Below are positions 1 to 8,084 of a stretch of DNA of 64,000 nt, piece after piece (within the stretch, counting starts at the first letter, position 1; every line of letters begins with the position of its first letter). Both the position numbers and the translations under genes were made by a program. Origin of the DNA: Chitinivibrionales bacterium (GTDB lineage: Bacteria; Fibrobacterota; Chitinivibrionia; Chitinivibrionales; WJKA01). A model generated the notes under the pieces. The model was given only the letters and a program-made list of their open reading frames with translations, searched no databases and was not told the origin of the DNA. The stretch covers positions 124,001-188,000 of the forward strand of contig WJLW01000033.1 of the NCBI GenBank assembly GCA_014728295.1. Reading direction: 5' to 3'.

Positions 1-539
1 TGACGAATGCGCCTCATGCACATCGTAAAGCAGTCAAAAAAGCTGCGTTTAACGAAGTTACTATCCGTCAAGCTACCTGCGGTCAGGACTGGAGCAATCA
101 TTACCGGGCCTATCTCGCATCGGTAAAACGCTGGCAGGAGAAGAAGCTCACAATCAGTACTGTCTATACCATGGAATTCTTCGGCCAACTGGCGCTGTTG
201 CCCTCAGATACGTGTCAATTGTGGATTGCCGAGAAAAAGGCGAACTATCTTGCGGGAGTGATTTGCCTGTATTGGAATACGTATGCCGTTGCCTGGCACG
301 GCGCCGCCTGGGAAGCGTCCTTTGACCTGCGCCCCAACAATTTATTATACGCGGCGATGATTCGTGATGCTGCGCAAAAAAAGTTCAGCGTTTTTGATAT
401 GAATCCCTGCCGCGGACTCGAAGGGGTGTCTCAATTCAAAAAGCTCCTCGGTGCGACCGAACTGCGATCCCGTTATGTAAACAAGTGTTCCGGCATAAAA
501 CGTCTGGGCCAGGTGGTCAAAACGATTGTCGATAGCTAA
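1..539 (+). CDS. FemAB/GNAT-like acyltransferase, C-terminal part (5' end outside window)
   Basis: The frame is open from base 3, so the gene starts before the window and about 178 codons remain. The visible part carries features of the FemAB/Acetyltransf_6 GNAT superfamily: DWSNHYRAYLASVKRW near the left edge, a core strand with AWHGAAWE, LRPNNLLYAAMIRDA, and the end block FDMNPCRGLEGVSQFKKLLGA. Proteins of this family move aminoacyl or acyl groups onto peptidoglycan precursors, exopolysaccharide or other amine acceptors in the cytoplasm. The acceptor cannot be told here. It lies tail-to-tail with a membrane glycosyltransferase on the other strand, and the two stop codons overlap by 4 bp (536-539), which fits a polysaccharide or envelope setting. 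The family call is fairly safe; the substrate is unknown. Confidence 0.7.
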   Translation, partial: TNAPHAHRKAVKKAAFNEVTIRQATCGQDWSNHYRAYLASVKRWQEKKLTISTVYTMEFFGQLALLPSDTCQLWIAEKKANYLAGVICLYWNTYAVAWHGAAWEASFDLRPNNLLYAAMIRDAAQKKFSVFDMNPCRGLEGVSQFKKLLGATELRSRYVNKCSGIKRLGQVVKTIVDS

Positions 540-1831
540 CAGCGTACCGCGAACAAATACAGCCACGGGTGCAACGATACAAGCGCGACTGTTGCATAGT
601 TGGCTGTCGGGCCGAATCGCCGCATCAGGTCAACGAGCGGAATAATCATTACATAGGTGATGCTGGTTACTGCCGGGAAGAGATATCTGCCTTCGGCATT
701 GAACCAGAAAATATTCAGGCGGATATACGCTGCGATTGACAGAAGCAATGCCGCATACAACAGAAATTCCTGAAACGACTTTATTCTGCGGACAATCAGA
801 TATCTTACCCAGAGCGCTCCGGCAGCCGCGAGTACGCTCGCATTGAGATAGAGCATCCCCGAAAGCGCAACGCCTTCCCGCACGTGTTGCATGGGAAACC
901 AGATCAGGCGGATGGTTGCCTTGACAACGTCCAGAGCGTCTCCCAACGAATCAATCCACATCTGCGGCCGGCCGAAGCCGGTTTCAAGCGCAAAGAGCGA
1001 TCCGTACAAGCGAAGATTGCGCAGGTACCAAGGCGCCGCCAGTAAGCTTGACGTCAGCAGCGCGGTCGCGACGCCCAGGGCTATGCGGGCGTCGCGTGTT
1101 GAATACAGCGAGTAGAGAAGTACCAGAACTGCGAGAGGAAAAAACATCGATAGCGAGCTTTTCGTATACATTCCCAATGTCAGCCAGATGCCCAGCAGCG
1201 CTGTTTGCCGAATTATATCATTGCTGCTGTCCGACTCGTCAAGCTGCACGATGCGCATGAGCTGCAGCAGTATCAACTGTGCAAGCAGCCAGCTCAGTGC
1301 ATCATTTGATACGATCGAACAAAAGTAGGCATGGGCCGGCAGCAATGCCAGAAAAAGCACTGCTGCTTTGCGTGCCGTTTCGCTCAATGAGAGCTGCTGC
1401 AGTACTTTGTAGCAGATCAACAACGTCAGCAAGCCGCAGATAACGGAAATCAGTCGTCCGAAATACAATCCGGCCGCTTGACCGAAAACCCGGTTAAAGG
1501 GCGCCCCCAGCAGATAATTCAGCGGTGGCTGGTAATATTCATATTCATTCAAAAGAAAGGCATCTTCGTCTGCGGTTGAGCTGTACTGGATGGGAAATCC
1601 CCGGCTATTCGCCAGATACCTGGTGTAATTGTAGTGCGAGGGCTCATCATTCAACCCTTCGAGGCAGAAGCGAGTATCTGCTCCATGCGGCAAAATTGCG
1701 GGCAAAAAAAGGCGCAGCGCGACAGCGCATGCGAGCAACAAAGAGAAGGTCGAGAAGTGCGATGCAGGTTTTTGAGCCGGATCGGTTTGCGTCATAAGGT
1801 GATAAAATATATCAGGTTGGGCTGTGTCCAA
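536..1831 (-). CDS. GT39/ArnT-like polytopic membrane glycosyltransferase
   Basis: A 431-residue protein rich in hydrophobic helices. After the first helix comes a loop with NDEPSHYNYTRYLA and then YYQPPLNYLLGAP, the pattern of the first extracytoplasmic loop in GT-C enzymes of the dolichyl-phosphate-mannose mannosyltransferase/ArnT type, where acidic residues near the first helix are catalytic. Such enzymes use polyprenyl-phosphate sugars to glycosylate lipids or proteins on the outer face of the inner membrane. Roughly ten membrane segments can be seen. It has no visible operon partner; the 3' end overlaps the convergent acyltransferase by 4 bp. A second in-frame ATG 12 codons downstream (MTQTDPAQ) is also possible as start. 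The acceptor is unknown. Confidence 0.7.
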   Translation of the reverse strand: MDTAQPDIFYHLMTQTDPAQKPASHFSTFSLLLACAVALRLFLPAILPHGADTRFCLEGLNDEPSHYNYTRYLANSRGFPIQYSSTADEDAFLLNEYEYYQPPLNYLLGAPFNRVFGQAAGLYFGRLISVICGLLTLLICYKVLQQLSLSETARKAAVLFLALLPAHAYFCSIVSNDALSWLLAQLILLQLMRIVQLDESDSSNDIIRQTALLGIWLTLGMYTKSSLSMFFPLAVLVLLYSLYSTRDARIALGVATALLTSSLLAAPWYLRNLRLYGSLFALETGFGRPQMWIDSLGDALDVVKATIRLIWFPMQHVREGVALSGMLYLNASVLAAAGALWVRYLIVRRIKSFQEFLLYAALLLSIAAYIRLNIFWFNAEGRYLFPAVTSITYVMIIPLVDLMRRFGPTANYATVALVSLHPWLYLFAVRC

Positions 1832-1841
1832 TTATTTTGCA

Positions 1842-1870
1842 TTGACTGGATTTGCTAATGGATGTATATT
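1842..1870 (+). promoter_or_regulatory. sigma-70-type promoter of tRNA-Asn
   Basis: TTGACT at 1842-1847 (5 of 6 to consensus), a 17-bp spacer, and TATATT at 1865-1870 (5 of 6). The predicted start, near 1877, lies about 24 bp before the mature tRNA 5' end. It is on the correct strand and in intergenic DNA, so it is probably real. Confidence 0.7.
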
Positions 1871-1900
1871 TAAAGCTTCCTGTCTGGGAAGATTTAGCAC

Positions 1901-1973
1901 TGCTCAGTAGCTCAGTCGGCAGAGCAAGTGGCTGTTAACCACTGGGTCCGCGGTTCGAGTCCGTGCTGAGCAG
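1901..1973 (+). tRNA. tRNA-Asn (anticodon GTT)
   Basis: A 73-nt cloverleaf. Acceptor arms TGCTCAG (1901-1907) and CTGAGCA (1966-1972) pair perfectly, with discriminator G at 1973. D-stem GCTC/GAGC, anticodon stem AGTGG/CCACT with loop CTGTTAA giving anticodon GTT, and T-arm CGCGG-TTCGAGT-CCGTG with one G-U pair. The CCA end is not encoded. The gene stands alone between its own promoter and terminator. Confidence 0.97.
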
Positions 1974-1980
1974 CTTTTAA

Positions 1981-2012
1981 AAAGGCCTTTCGAATTCGAA
2001 AGGCTTTTTTTA
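1981..2012 (+). terminator. Rho-independent terminator of tRNA-Asn
   Basis: Perfect 8-bp stem GCCTTTCG (1985-1992) / CGAAAGGC (1997-2004) with an AATT loop, followed by seven T residues. It lies 11 nt after the tRNA. Confidence 0.9.
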
Positions 2013-2160
2013 ATGTATGCGCTGCAGAATTTCCCGCCAAAAGCAGTTCCCGGTTTCGCTTGCCCGCGGTACAGCCTAAATGCCGAGCACTAGTACTACG
2101 GTCGGACCGATCGTGTGCAGCCTGGGATCAAGTGCAATTTATGCCCGACAGATACGTGAT

Positions 2161-3378
2161 TCACCCGATCTTCCGGTTCAAAAACTCCGGCAAGCCCTCG
2201 TCATATTCCCGTTCCTTCTGCAACTCCGTAGATTTTCGCTTGATGAGCGCTTTGGCTTCCTGCTCGGAGTGGTTGCTTTTGATGCGTTCGGCAATTTCGA
2301 CTTTGAGCCGGGACATATCATCTTGTCTGAATGCTGAGACGAAAACCGCATTGGGCCAGGTAATCTGCAGGCGTTTTTTGATGAAGGGATCGACAATCAA
2401 ATCCATTTTATTGAATACCAGCAGGCGCGGAACCTCGTGAGCGCCTAATTCGTCGAGTACCTCCCTGACGGTGTGCTGTTGGTGTTCGGTCCAGCCGCAT
2501 GAAGCATCCATGACCATTAGAAGCAGATTGGCTTCCTGCACGACCTCGAGGGTGGATTTAAATGATGCAACTAGCTGGTGGGGGAGCTTGCGCAGGAATC
2601 CAACGGTATCTGATATGACAATAGAGCCGATATCAGGAATGAACGTGCGGCGGGTGGAGGTGTCGAGGGTAGCAAAAAGCTGATTTTCGACGAGGACATT
2701 GGCCCCCGAAAGTGCGTTGAGCAGGCTTGATTTACCCACATTCGTGTATCCCACGAGCGAGACGCGAAAAATATTCTTGCGTCCTTTGCGTTGGGTATGG
2801 CGTGACTTTTCGATTTTTTTGAGTTTGCCGGAAAGATCGGTGATGCGACGTTGCACCAGACGCCGGTCGACCTCAAGCTGTTTTTCGCCGGGGCCGGTTG
2901 TGCCGATACCGCCGACCTGCTGCGAAAAGTGCGACCACGCATGCGTCAAGCGGGGATAGAGAGTACGCATCTGCGCCAGCTCGACCTGGATTCGGGCTTC
3001 GTTGGTGCGGGCATGGTGGGCAAAGATATCTAAAATGAGCTGACTGCGATCGATGATTTTTCCGTTGGTAATGTTTTCTATATTGCGCACCTGGCCGGGG
3101 GAGAGTTCGGCATCGAGAACAAAGGTTTTGCAGTTGTGCTCGTTCATGAGCGATTTGATTTCGCGTATTTTGCCTTTGCCCAGAAAAGTTGCGGATTCAG
3201 GTTTGTCGCGTTTCTGAATGACGACTTTAACAACATCGGCGCCGGCCGTGTCACACAGCATCTGCATTTCCTGCAAATCTGCATCAAAGAGGGCGGGATC
3301 GTCTTCGGGGGTGATGAGTCCTGCCAGGATAACTTTTTCGGAAGGCGCCGGATTGGGTATTTCAAACATGGAGCGCAC
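2161..3378 (-). CDS. hflX: Ribosome-associated GTPase HflX
   Basis: A 405-residue GTPase of the HflX family, which binds the 50S subunit and splits stalled or stress-hibernating ribosomes. The N-terminal HflX domain (about 1-180) includes FLGKGK near residue 65 and the glycine-rich GGIGTTGPGEKQLE around 156-169. The G domain follows: G1 GYTNVGKSS (210-218), G3 DTVGF (257-261), G4 NKMD (323-326) and G5 SA (348-349). Length is normal for the family. It follows the methionine aminopeptidase gene on the same strand after 57 bp, so the two are probably co-transcribed. An in-frame ATG three codons downstream (MFEIP) could be the real start. Confidence 0.95.
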   Translation of the reverse strand: MRSMFEIPNPAPSEKVILAGLITPEDDPALFDADLQEMQMLCDTAGADVVKVVIQKRDKPESATFLGKGKIREIKSLMNEHNCKTFVLDAELSPGQVRNIENITNGKIIDRSQLILDIFAHHARTNEARIQVELAQMRTLYPRLTHAWSHFSQQVGGIGTTGPGEKQLEVDRRLVQRRITDLSGKLKKIEKSRHTQRKGRKNIFRVSLVGYTNVGKSSLLNALSGANVLVENQLFATLDTSTRRTFIPDIGSIVISDTVGFLRKLPHQLVASFKSTLEVVQEANLLLMVMDASCGWTEHQQHTVREVLDELGAHEVPRLLVFNKMDLIVDPFIKKRLQITWPNAVFVSAFRQDDMSRLKVEIAERIKSNHSEQEAKALIKRKSTELQKEREYDEGLPEFLNRKIG

Positions 3379-3435
3379 CAGGTGATTCCTTCCGGTGAAA
3401 TGTGTGTGGGGGATAATACAGCCAAACGTGAGGGG

Positions 3436-4383
3436 TCATATAGCGGCGGAAATCTCCAGAGGCATGCCGGGGATATCGATGATGACGCCCTTTTCCTTTT
3501 GAGACGGAGTGAGCGTGAGTACTTCGCAACCTTCGGCGGTTATCAGGACCGTGTGTTCGAACTGGGCCGACATCAAACCGTCTTTGGTGCGGACCGTCCA
3601 TTTGTCAACCTTATCGGTGGAGACCTGGTAGCCGCCCATGTTGACCATTGGTTCGATAGTGAAGGTAATTCCCGGTTGCAGGCTCACATTGTCGCCTTCA
3701 TTGGATTCATGGTGATAGACCGAGAAATTTTCGTGAAATTTGCGGCCAATTCCATGACCGGTATATTGTCGCACGATAGAGTAGCCGTACCGCCTGGCAT
3801 AGGGCTCGATAGTCTGGCCGAGAATTGCAAGTGGTATGCCGGGGCCGACGGCTCTGATTCCCTGAATCATACATTCGGCGGTGACGCGAACCAGTTTTTT
3901 CACTTCCTCGGCGACCCTGCCGATCAAAAACGTTTCGGATGAATCTCCGTGAAAACCGTCCACAATTGTCGTGAGATCGACATTGACAATATCGCCGTCG
4001 CGCAGAATCTCGCTTTCGGACGGGATGCCGTGACAGACGACGTTGTTGATCGAGGTGCAGATCGATCTGGTAAATCCCTGGTACCCCAGCGTTGCCGGTA
4101 CATGGCCGTGATCGCGCGTGTACTCGTTAACCAGTATGTCAAGCTTGAGTGTCGAGATGCCTTCCGCAACATGGCCGCGGACGAAATCCATCAGCTCACC
4201 ATTAAATTTGCCGGCCTTGCGCATACCCTCGATCTCCGCCGGCGTTTTGGCGTACTTGCTTTTTGCCGTGCGGGGCTGGGAAGCATGCTCTTGCTGGTCC
4301 TGCAGCATGTGGCACTTTTTGTACTTCTTACCACTGCCGCACCAGCATGGATCATTGCGTTTGAGTTTAGGAGATTGGAACAT
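3436..4383 (-). CDS. map: Type I methionine aminopeptidase with N-terminal SEC-C zinc motif
   Basis: A 315-residue enzyme that removes the initiator Met from nascent proteins. The catalytic domain (about 45-300) shows the pita-bread metal ligands Asp136, Asp147, His210 (TGHGIG), Glu244 (TIEPM) and Glu276 (FEHTV), plus the substrate-side His118 (CHG). The first 30 residues form a SEC-C motif (CWCGSGKKYKKCH, Cys13/Cys15/Cys24/His25), which binds zinc in SecA and is known from the MetAP1c-type aminopeptidases. There it is thought to help ribosome docking. It sits upstream of hflX in what looks like a two-gene unit of ribosome-linked functions. All key residues are present. Confidence 0.95.
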   Translation of the reverse strand: MFQSPKLKRNDPCWCGSGKKYKKCHMLQDQQEHASQPRTAKSKYAKTPAEIEGMRKAGKFNGELMDFVRGHVAEGISTLKLDILVNEYTRDHGHVPATLGYQGFTRSICTSINNVVCHGIPSESEILRDGDIVNVDLTTIVDGFHGDSSETFLIGRVAEEVKKLVRVTAECMIQGIRAVGPGIPLAILGQTIEPYARRYGYSIVRQYTGHGIGRKFHENFSVYHHESNEGDNVSLQPGITFTIEPMVNMGGYQVSTDKVDKWTVRTKDGLMSAQFEHTVLITAEGCEVLTLTPSQKEKGVIIDIPGMPLEISAAI

Positions 4384-4395
4384 GGCGTCCTGGTA

Positions 4396-4407
4396 GTATG
4401 ATCATAC
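4396..4407. promoter_or_regulatory. 12-bp perfect palindrome upstream of map
   Basis: GTATGATCATAC is a perfect palindrome 13 bp upstream of the map start codon, inside AT-rich DNA that should hold the map-hflX promoter. It could be an operator, or part of a -10 region read on the minus strand. Nothing else supports a function. Confidence 0.25.
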
Positions 4408-4484
4408 ATATCATAATATCCTCAAAAATAGTAAATGTCGAAACAATCCGACCCGTCGAACAGTGGGAAATGCGCAGCGTATGG

Positions 4485-5450
4485 CTATATTACTCTATGC
4501 TCGATCGGCTGCGCCGGATCATTCTTCGACGCACGATATTGCCGGATATTGCGGCCCGTAATTTCGATAAGCCGTTTGCGTGACTCACGTGTTGCCCAGG
4601 CACAATGCGGGGTGATGATGCAGTTTTTTGCGGAAAAGAGCGGATGGTTTACCGGCGGCGGCTCGCTCGCCAGCACATCGAGCCCTGCGCCGGCAATCGC
4701 ACCGGCATTGAGCGCCGGCACCAGTGCCGATTCATCAACGAGGCGCCCGCGGGATGTATTGATAAGCAGTGCGCCAGTTTTCATGAGAGAAAGTGTTGTT
4801 TCGTTAATGATGTTGGCCGTATGCTCCGTCAACGGGCAATGCAGCGATACGATGTCGCTTTGTGCGCAGAGCGAGTGCAGATCGAGTGATGTGATACCTT
4901 TCTGCGTAATCGGGCTGCGGGAATGGGCCACTACCTGCATCCCCAATGCGCGTGCAATCCTGGCGGCCGCCCTGCCGATGGCTCCCAGGCCGATGATCCC
5001 GAACGTCCTGCCGGCAAGCTGCATGAGCGGGGTCAGAGTAAATGAGGCGTCCGGCTGCGCACTCCATGCTCCCCGCTTAACGGTATCGTTGTGTACGCCG
5101 ACCCGGTTGGTCAGTTCCAGCACGAGTGCGAACGTCGCCTGCGCAACCGACTCGGTTGCATAACCGGGCGCGTTGGTGACAAGAATTGCGCGCTTGTGTG
5201 CCGTTTCGATATCGATGATATTGTAGCCGGTTGCCAGCACGGCGATGTGTTTGAGGTTCGGCAAGCGGGCAATGGCAGGTTCGTCAAGCTCTACTTTATT
5301 GGTGACTATGATTTCAGCATCCCCGGCCCGTTCCCCGATCAACTCGTACGGCGTGCGATCATATACTGTCACGCTGCCGTATTTTTCGAGGGGAGCCCAG
5401 CTCAGATCGCCCGGATTTGCGGTGTATCCGTCAAGTACGACAATGTTCAC
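4485..5450 (-). CDS. D-isomer-specific 2-hydroxyacid dehydrogenase (hydroxypyruvate/2-ketoacid reductase type)
   Basis: A 321-residue NAD(P)-dependent dehydrogenase. The Rossmann motif GLGAIG is at 154-159 and the catalytic triad residues are Arg234 (NTSRG), Glu263 (SEPP) and His282 (TPHCAWAT). The N-terminal half with LATGYNIID resembles the HprA/glycerate dehydrogenase branch, which reduces hydroxypyruvate, glyoxylate or related 2-ketoacids. Its start codon overlaps the stop codon of the upstream glycoside hydrolase (ATGA, 4 bp), so the two are translationally coupled. A role in processing a 2-keto sugar acid released by the locus is possible but is inference only. Confidence 0.85.
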   Translation of the reverse strand: MNIVVLDGYTANPGDLSWAPLEKYGSVTVYDRTPYELIGERAGDAEIIVTNKVELDEPAIARLPNLKHIAVLATGYNIIDIETAHKRAILVTNAPGYATESVAQATFALVLELTNRVGVHNDTVKRGAWSAQPDASFTLTPLMQLAGRTFGIIGLGAIGRAAARIARALGMQVVAHSRSPITQKGITSLDLHSLCAQSDIVSLHCPLTEHTANIINETTLSLMKTGALLINTSRGRLVDESALVPALNAGAIAGAGLDVLASEPPPVNHPLFSAKNCIITPHCAWATRESRKRLIEITGRNIRQYRASKNDPAQPIEHRVI

Positions 5451-7855
5451 GCAGCCCGCTCTTTCGCCGGTACCGGCTTGAGCCAGACTTCACATATGCA
5501 ATTGCCGCGAGCCGGCCCGAAGGAGTTGCCGGGCTGTTTCCAGATGATCGTCAGTCTGCCGCTGCGGGTAGCTTCGGCGGGGATGTCGAATTGCAGCTTT
5601 TCATAGGTGGGTATATTGGCGCCGTGAATTTGCATACCCTCTCCGGTGTATGCGCAGAGATTACCGGTTGCATAAACAACCTGCAGACGATAGGTCACGT
5701 TTGTGTCGAGTTCGTCATAGTGCAGCTTAACCTGGTAATCATCGAAGGTGCTGGTGTTGGTCATCCAGCTTATCGGCTTGACATGCGCCAAATTGTAATC
5801 GGTGTATTTAGACATGACTTCGGGTACGGGGTCGTACATGGTGGCATAATTGCCCATCTGCATAAATTTGTCATAAATCTCATTGACAACCGTCTCCCGG
5901 CCCATCGGGTCGGTATCGGTGCTTGCGCCTTTGACCAGATGGGGCTGTTGCAGCGGATTGCCGAGATCGTCGTAGAATCCGCCGGGCCCGGGATTCGTCC
6001 AGTCGGCCAGCACGAGTAACTCCTTTTGGCGCTGTGATTCCGAATCGATTGAAGCGATCTGCTTGAATTGCTGCAGCAGCCACAATCTGCTGTTGAACGG
6101 AAAGTCTATGTCGTCAAGTGAATTCGAGCGCCCGCACTGGCCCTGGTACTTGACGACGCACATCTGCATGCGAATGCTGTGATACAGGGCTTCACCCAGC
6201 TCGAATAGCCGGGAACGTACGTCCTGCGCAACCGGAGACGTAATTGACCCGTTCAGAATATCGGCAGCCCGGGCAATGGCGATTTCACTTCCGCTACGTT
6301 CGACATCCCGCAATATGTCAAATGCCTGTTGCTGCAGCGACGTCTCATTGAGCAGGCGACTGCGAATGTAGAAGTCGGCGTACGCCCGGTAGAGTGGCTG
6401 CAGAAAACGCCAGTTCAGCATCAGGTGGGGGTGTGCATTGCGTTCCATGCTTCTGAATTGCTGAAACGTTACATTAATCTTTGCATTCGTCAAAACCGGT
6501 TTATGCAGGCTCTCTTCCAGATCGAGCAGACCTCTGGTAAAGGCATGCTCATGCTCCGGCCCGATGAAATAGCGGGTGTATTCCCGGAGTACCTCGTTGA
6601 TGTCAACCTGTCGATTCCAGCCAAGCGAACTCCACACGGCTTTGTTTACGTCGTCATTGCATCCTTCGGAATAGGCTATGGAGCCGTCGGTAATCGAAAG
6701 CGCGAGCCCGGCAATATCGCACATGTCACGCGGGCGGGGGCAGATGGGCTCCCGACCGTAAACCAGGGCAAATGCCGGATCGAGTTCGGCAATGGGATAG
6801 CTGCACAAGCGGATGTGAGTGATGTCGGGATAGGTCCTGAAGGCGAGACGGTCGTCAATGCGTTCCCGCAACTCGGGGAGTTTCATGCGGATCATGCCAC
6901 CGTACATAATGCCGCTTAACCAGTCGCAGCTTTCGTTTACCAGGGAGATGAAAGTCTCGAGCTGCTGAGAGGAAAGCCAGGTCGGCGAAATCCACCAACG
7001 GCACTGCGGATGAATATCTTTGAGTTGTTCGGCCTGTCTGGCGATCATGGGAATAAGATGCTCGGGGGGGGTATGTCCGGGGTCGCCGCACGGCACATGG
7101 ATATTGTCAAGACGCGGCAATTGTGACAGCACGCCTTTCCATTCGTTGAGCGCAAACTCGACTGTGGCTGGATCGGTGTAGTCCTCATCCATCGCCGGAT
7201 ACCAGACGCTGACATACATGCCGTATTTGACGGCTATCTTCGTCATCTCGACCATCATTTCCATTTGCGGCAACGGGAAGTGAGAGCTGTCGTGTGCATC
7301 ATCGGAACGGGGGGGGATCAGCTCGATTGCATTGCAGCCGAAGACGAGCAGGTCCCGAATGTACTGCTCCCACGTGGCAACATTCCATCCGTCATAGGAA
7401 TTGGGCTTGGGGCGGTAACCGAGTTGGTGGCCGCGCATGCCGAACTGGGGTGAAGATGAAATTGCCGGTTCTTCCGGAAAGGTAATTGTATCATAGGTCA
7501 TGCGCATCGAACGCAGCAGCTTGCCGACGCCGAACAACGTACCGCGATCGTCATTTCCCAGCACGAATATGCGCACGTGGCTGTCGCGCTTGTCGGAATA
7601 GATGTTATACCCTTCCGGTAATGTATTGCCGTTTTTGTCAAGCTCTTCCGCCAGTGCATCACTCATGCGCGACTTGAGGCGGCATACGTTGCCAAGGTGA
7701 ATTTCGTAGTCCACCTCCGCATTCGAACCGGAGCAATTCGGCAGCCGAAGTCGAGTACGCTTGAATACTTCATCGACAAAGAGTTCGATTGCGTTTTTTT
7801 CGCATGATGAAAGCGAATCGGCGGCGTGCAGAGAGATGCAGGGAAAGTGCGACAT
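5447..7855 (-). CDS. Large glycoside hydrolase-like protein (GH20/alpha-glucuronidase-type fold), uncharacterised
   Basis: An 802-residue protein. Residues about 1-140 resemble the N-terminal alpha/beta domain found before GH20 and GH67/GH115 barrels, with NDDRGTLFGVGKLLR as the typical element. About 150-480 look like a TIM barrel (MRGHQLGYRPKPNSYDGW, FGCNAIELIPP, KYGMYVSVWYPAMDED, DNIHVPCGDPGH, YSEGCNDD). A helical region follows, then a beta-rich C-terminal domain (about 690-795) that could bind carbohydrate. No signal peptide is visible, so it is probably cytoplasmic. The ribosome-binding site AAGGA lies about 12 nt before the ATG. It is coupled to the dehydrogenase and divergent from the LacI-type gene. 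Catalytic acids cannot be assigned with confidence. Confidence 0.6.
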   Translation of the reverse strand: MSHFPCISLHAADSLSSCEKNAIELFVDEVFKRTRLRLPNCSGSNAEVDYEIHLGNVCRLKSRMSDALAEELDKNGNTLPEGYNIYSDKRDSHVRIFVLGNDDRGTLFGVGKLLRSMRMTYDTITFPEEPAISSSPQFGMRGHQLGYRPKPNSYDGWNVATWEQYIRDLLVFGCNAIELIPPRSDDAHDSSHFPLPQMEMMVEMTKIAVKYGMYVSVWYPAMDEDYTDPATVEFALNEWKGVLSQLPRLDNIHVPCGDPGHTPPEHLIPMIARQAEQLKDIHPQCRWWISPTWLSSQQLETFISLVNESCDWLSGIMYGGMIRMKLPELRERIDDRLAFRTYPDITHIRLCSYPIAELDPAFALVYGREPICPRPRDMCDIAGLALSITDGSIAYSEGCNDDVNKAVWSSLGWNRQVDINEVLREYTRYFIGPEHEHAFTRGLLDLEESLHKPVLTNAKINVTFQQFRSMERNAHPHLMLNWRFLQPLYRAYADFYIRSRLLNETSLQQQAFDILRDVERSGSEIAIARAADILNGSITSPVAQDVRSRLFELGEALYHSIRMQMCVVKYQGQCGRSNSLDDIDFPFNSRLWLLQQFKQIASIDSESQRQKELLVLADWTNPGPGGFYDDLGNPLQQPHLVKGASTDTDPMGRETVVNEIYDKFMQMGNYATMYDPVPEVMSKYTDYNLAHVKPISWMTNTSTFDDYQVKLHYDELDTNVTYRLQVVYATGNLCAYTGEGMQIHGANIPTYEKLQFDIPAEATRSGRLTIIWKQPGNSFGPARGNCICEVWLKPVPAKERAA

Positions 7856-7883
7856 GGTGATTCATCCTTGTCTAGATTGGACT

Positions 7884-7914
7884 GTTATCAATGTGGCGAT
7901 AACTGGGATATAAT
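7884..7914 (+). promoter_or_regulatory. Inverted-repeat operator overlapping a plus-strand promoter
   Basis: GTTATC (7884-7889) and GATAAC (7898-7903) form a perfect 6-bp inverted repeat with an 8-bp spacer. It overlaps a possible -35 TTATCA (7885-7890), which is 18 bp from a perfect TATAAT (7909-7914). It sits between the divergent hydrolase and LacI-type genes, where control of both would be expected. The -10 is good; the operator role is inference. Confidence 0.45.
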
Positions 7915-8084
7915 ATACTGCCGGGAAAGCTGTGAACACGTGCTGCTTGATGTTGGCGAATCCCGCATGCTTTATTATTTTAAAAGGTACTGCCAGATGA
8001 TGCACCAATAAATTCTGTACTTCGCAACGAGCAGAAGGTGATCGACACCCGCATACGAATCATCCGGCCTGTTGAATACCATTA

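Noticed and set aside
1901..2160. tRNA-Asn as an integration site
   Set aside because: No integrase, no repeat of the tRNA 3' end and no foreign-looking cargo nearby.
3136..3942. 268-codon open frame across hflX and map on the other strand
   Set aside because: It spans two confident genes and their gap and has no family signature.
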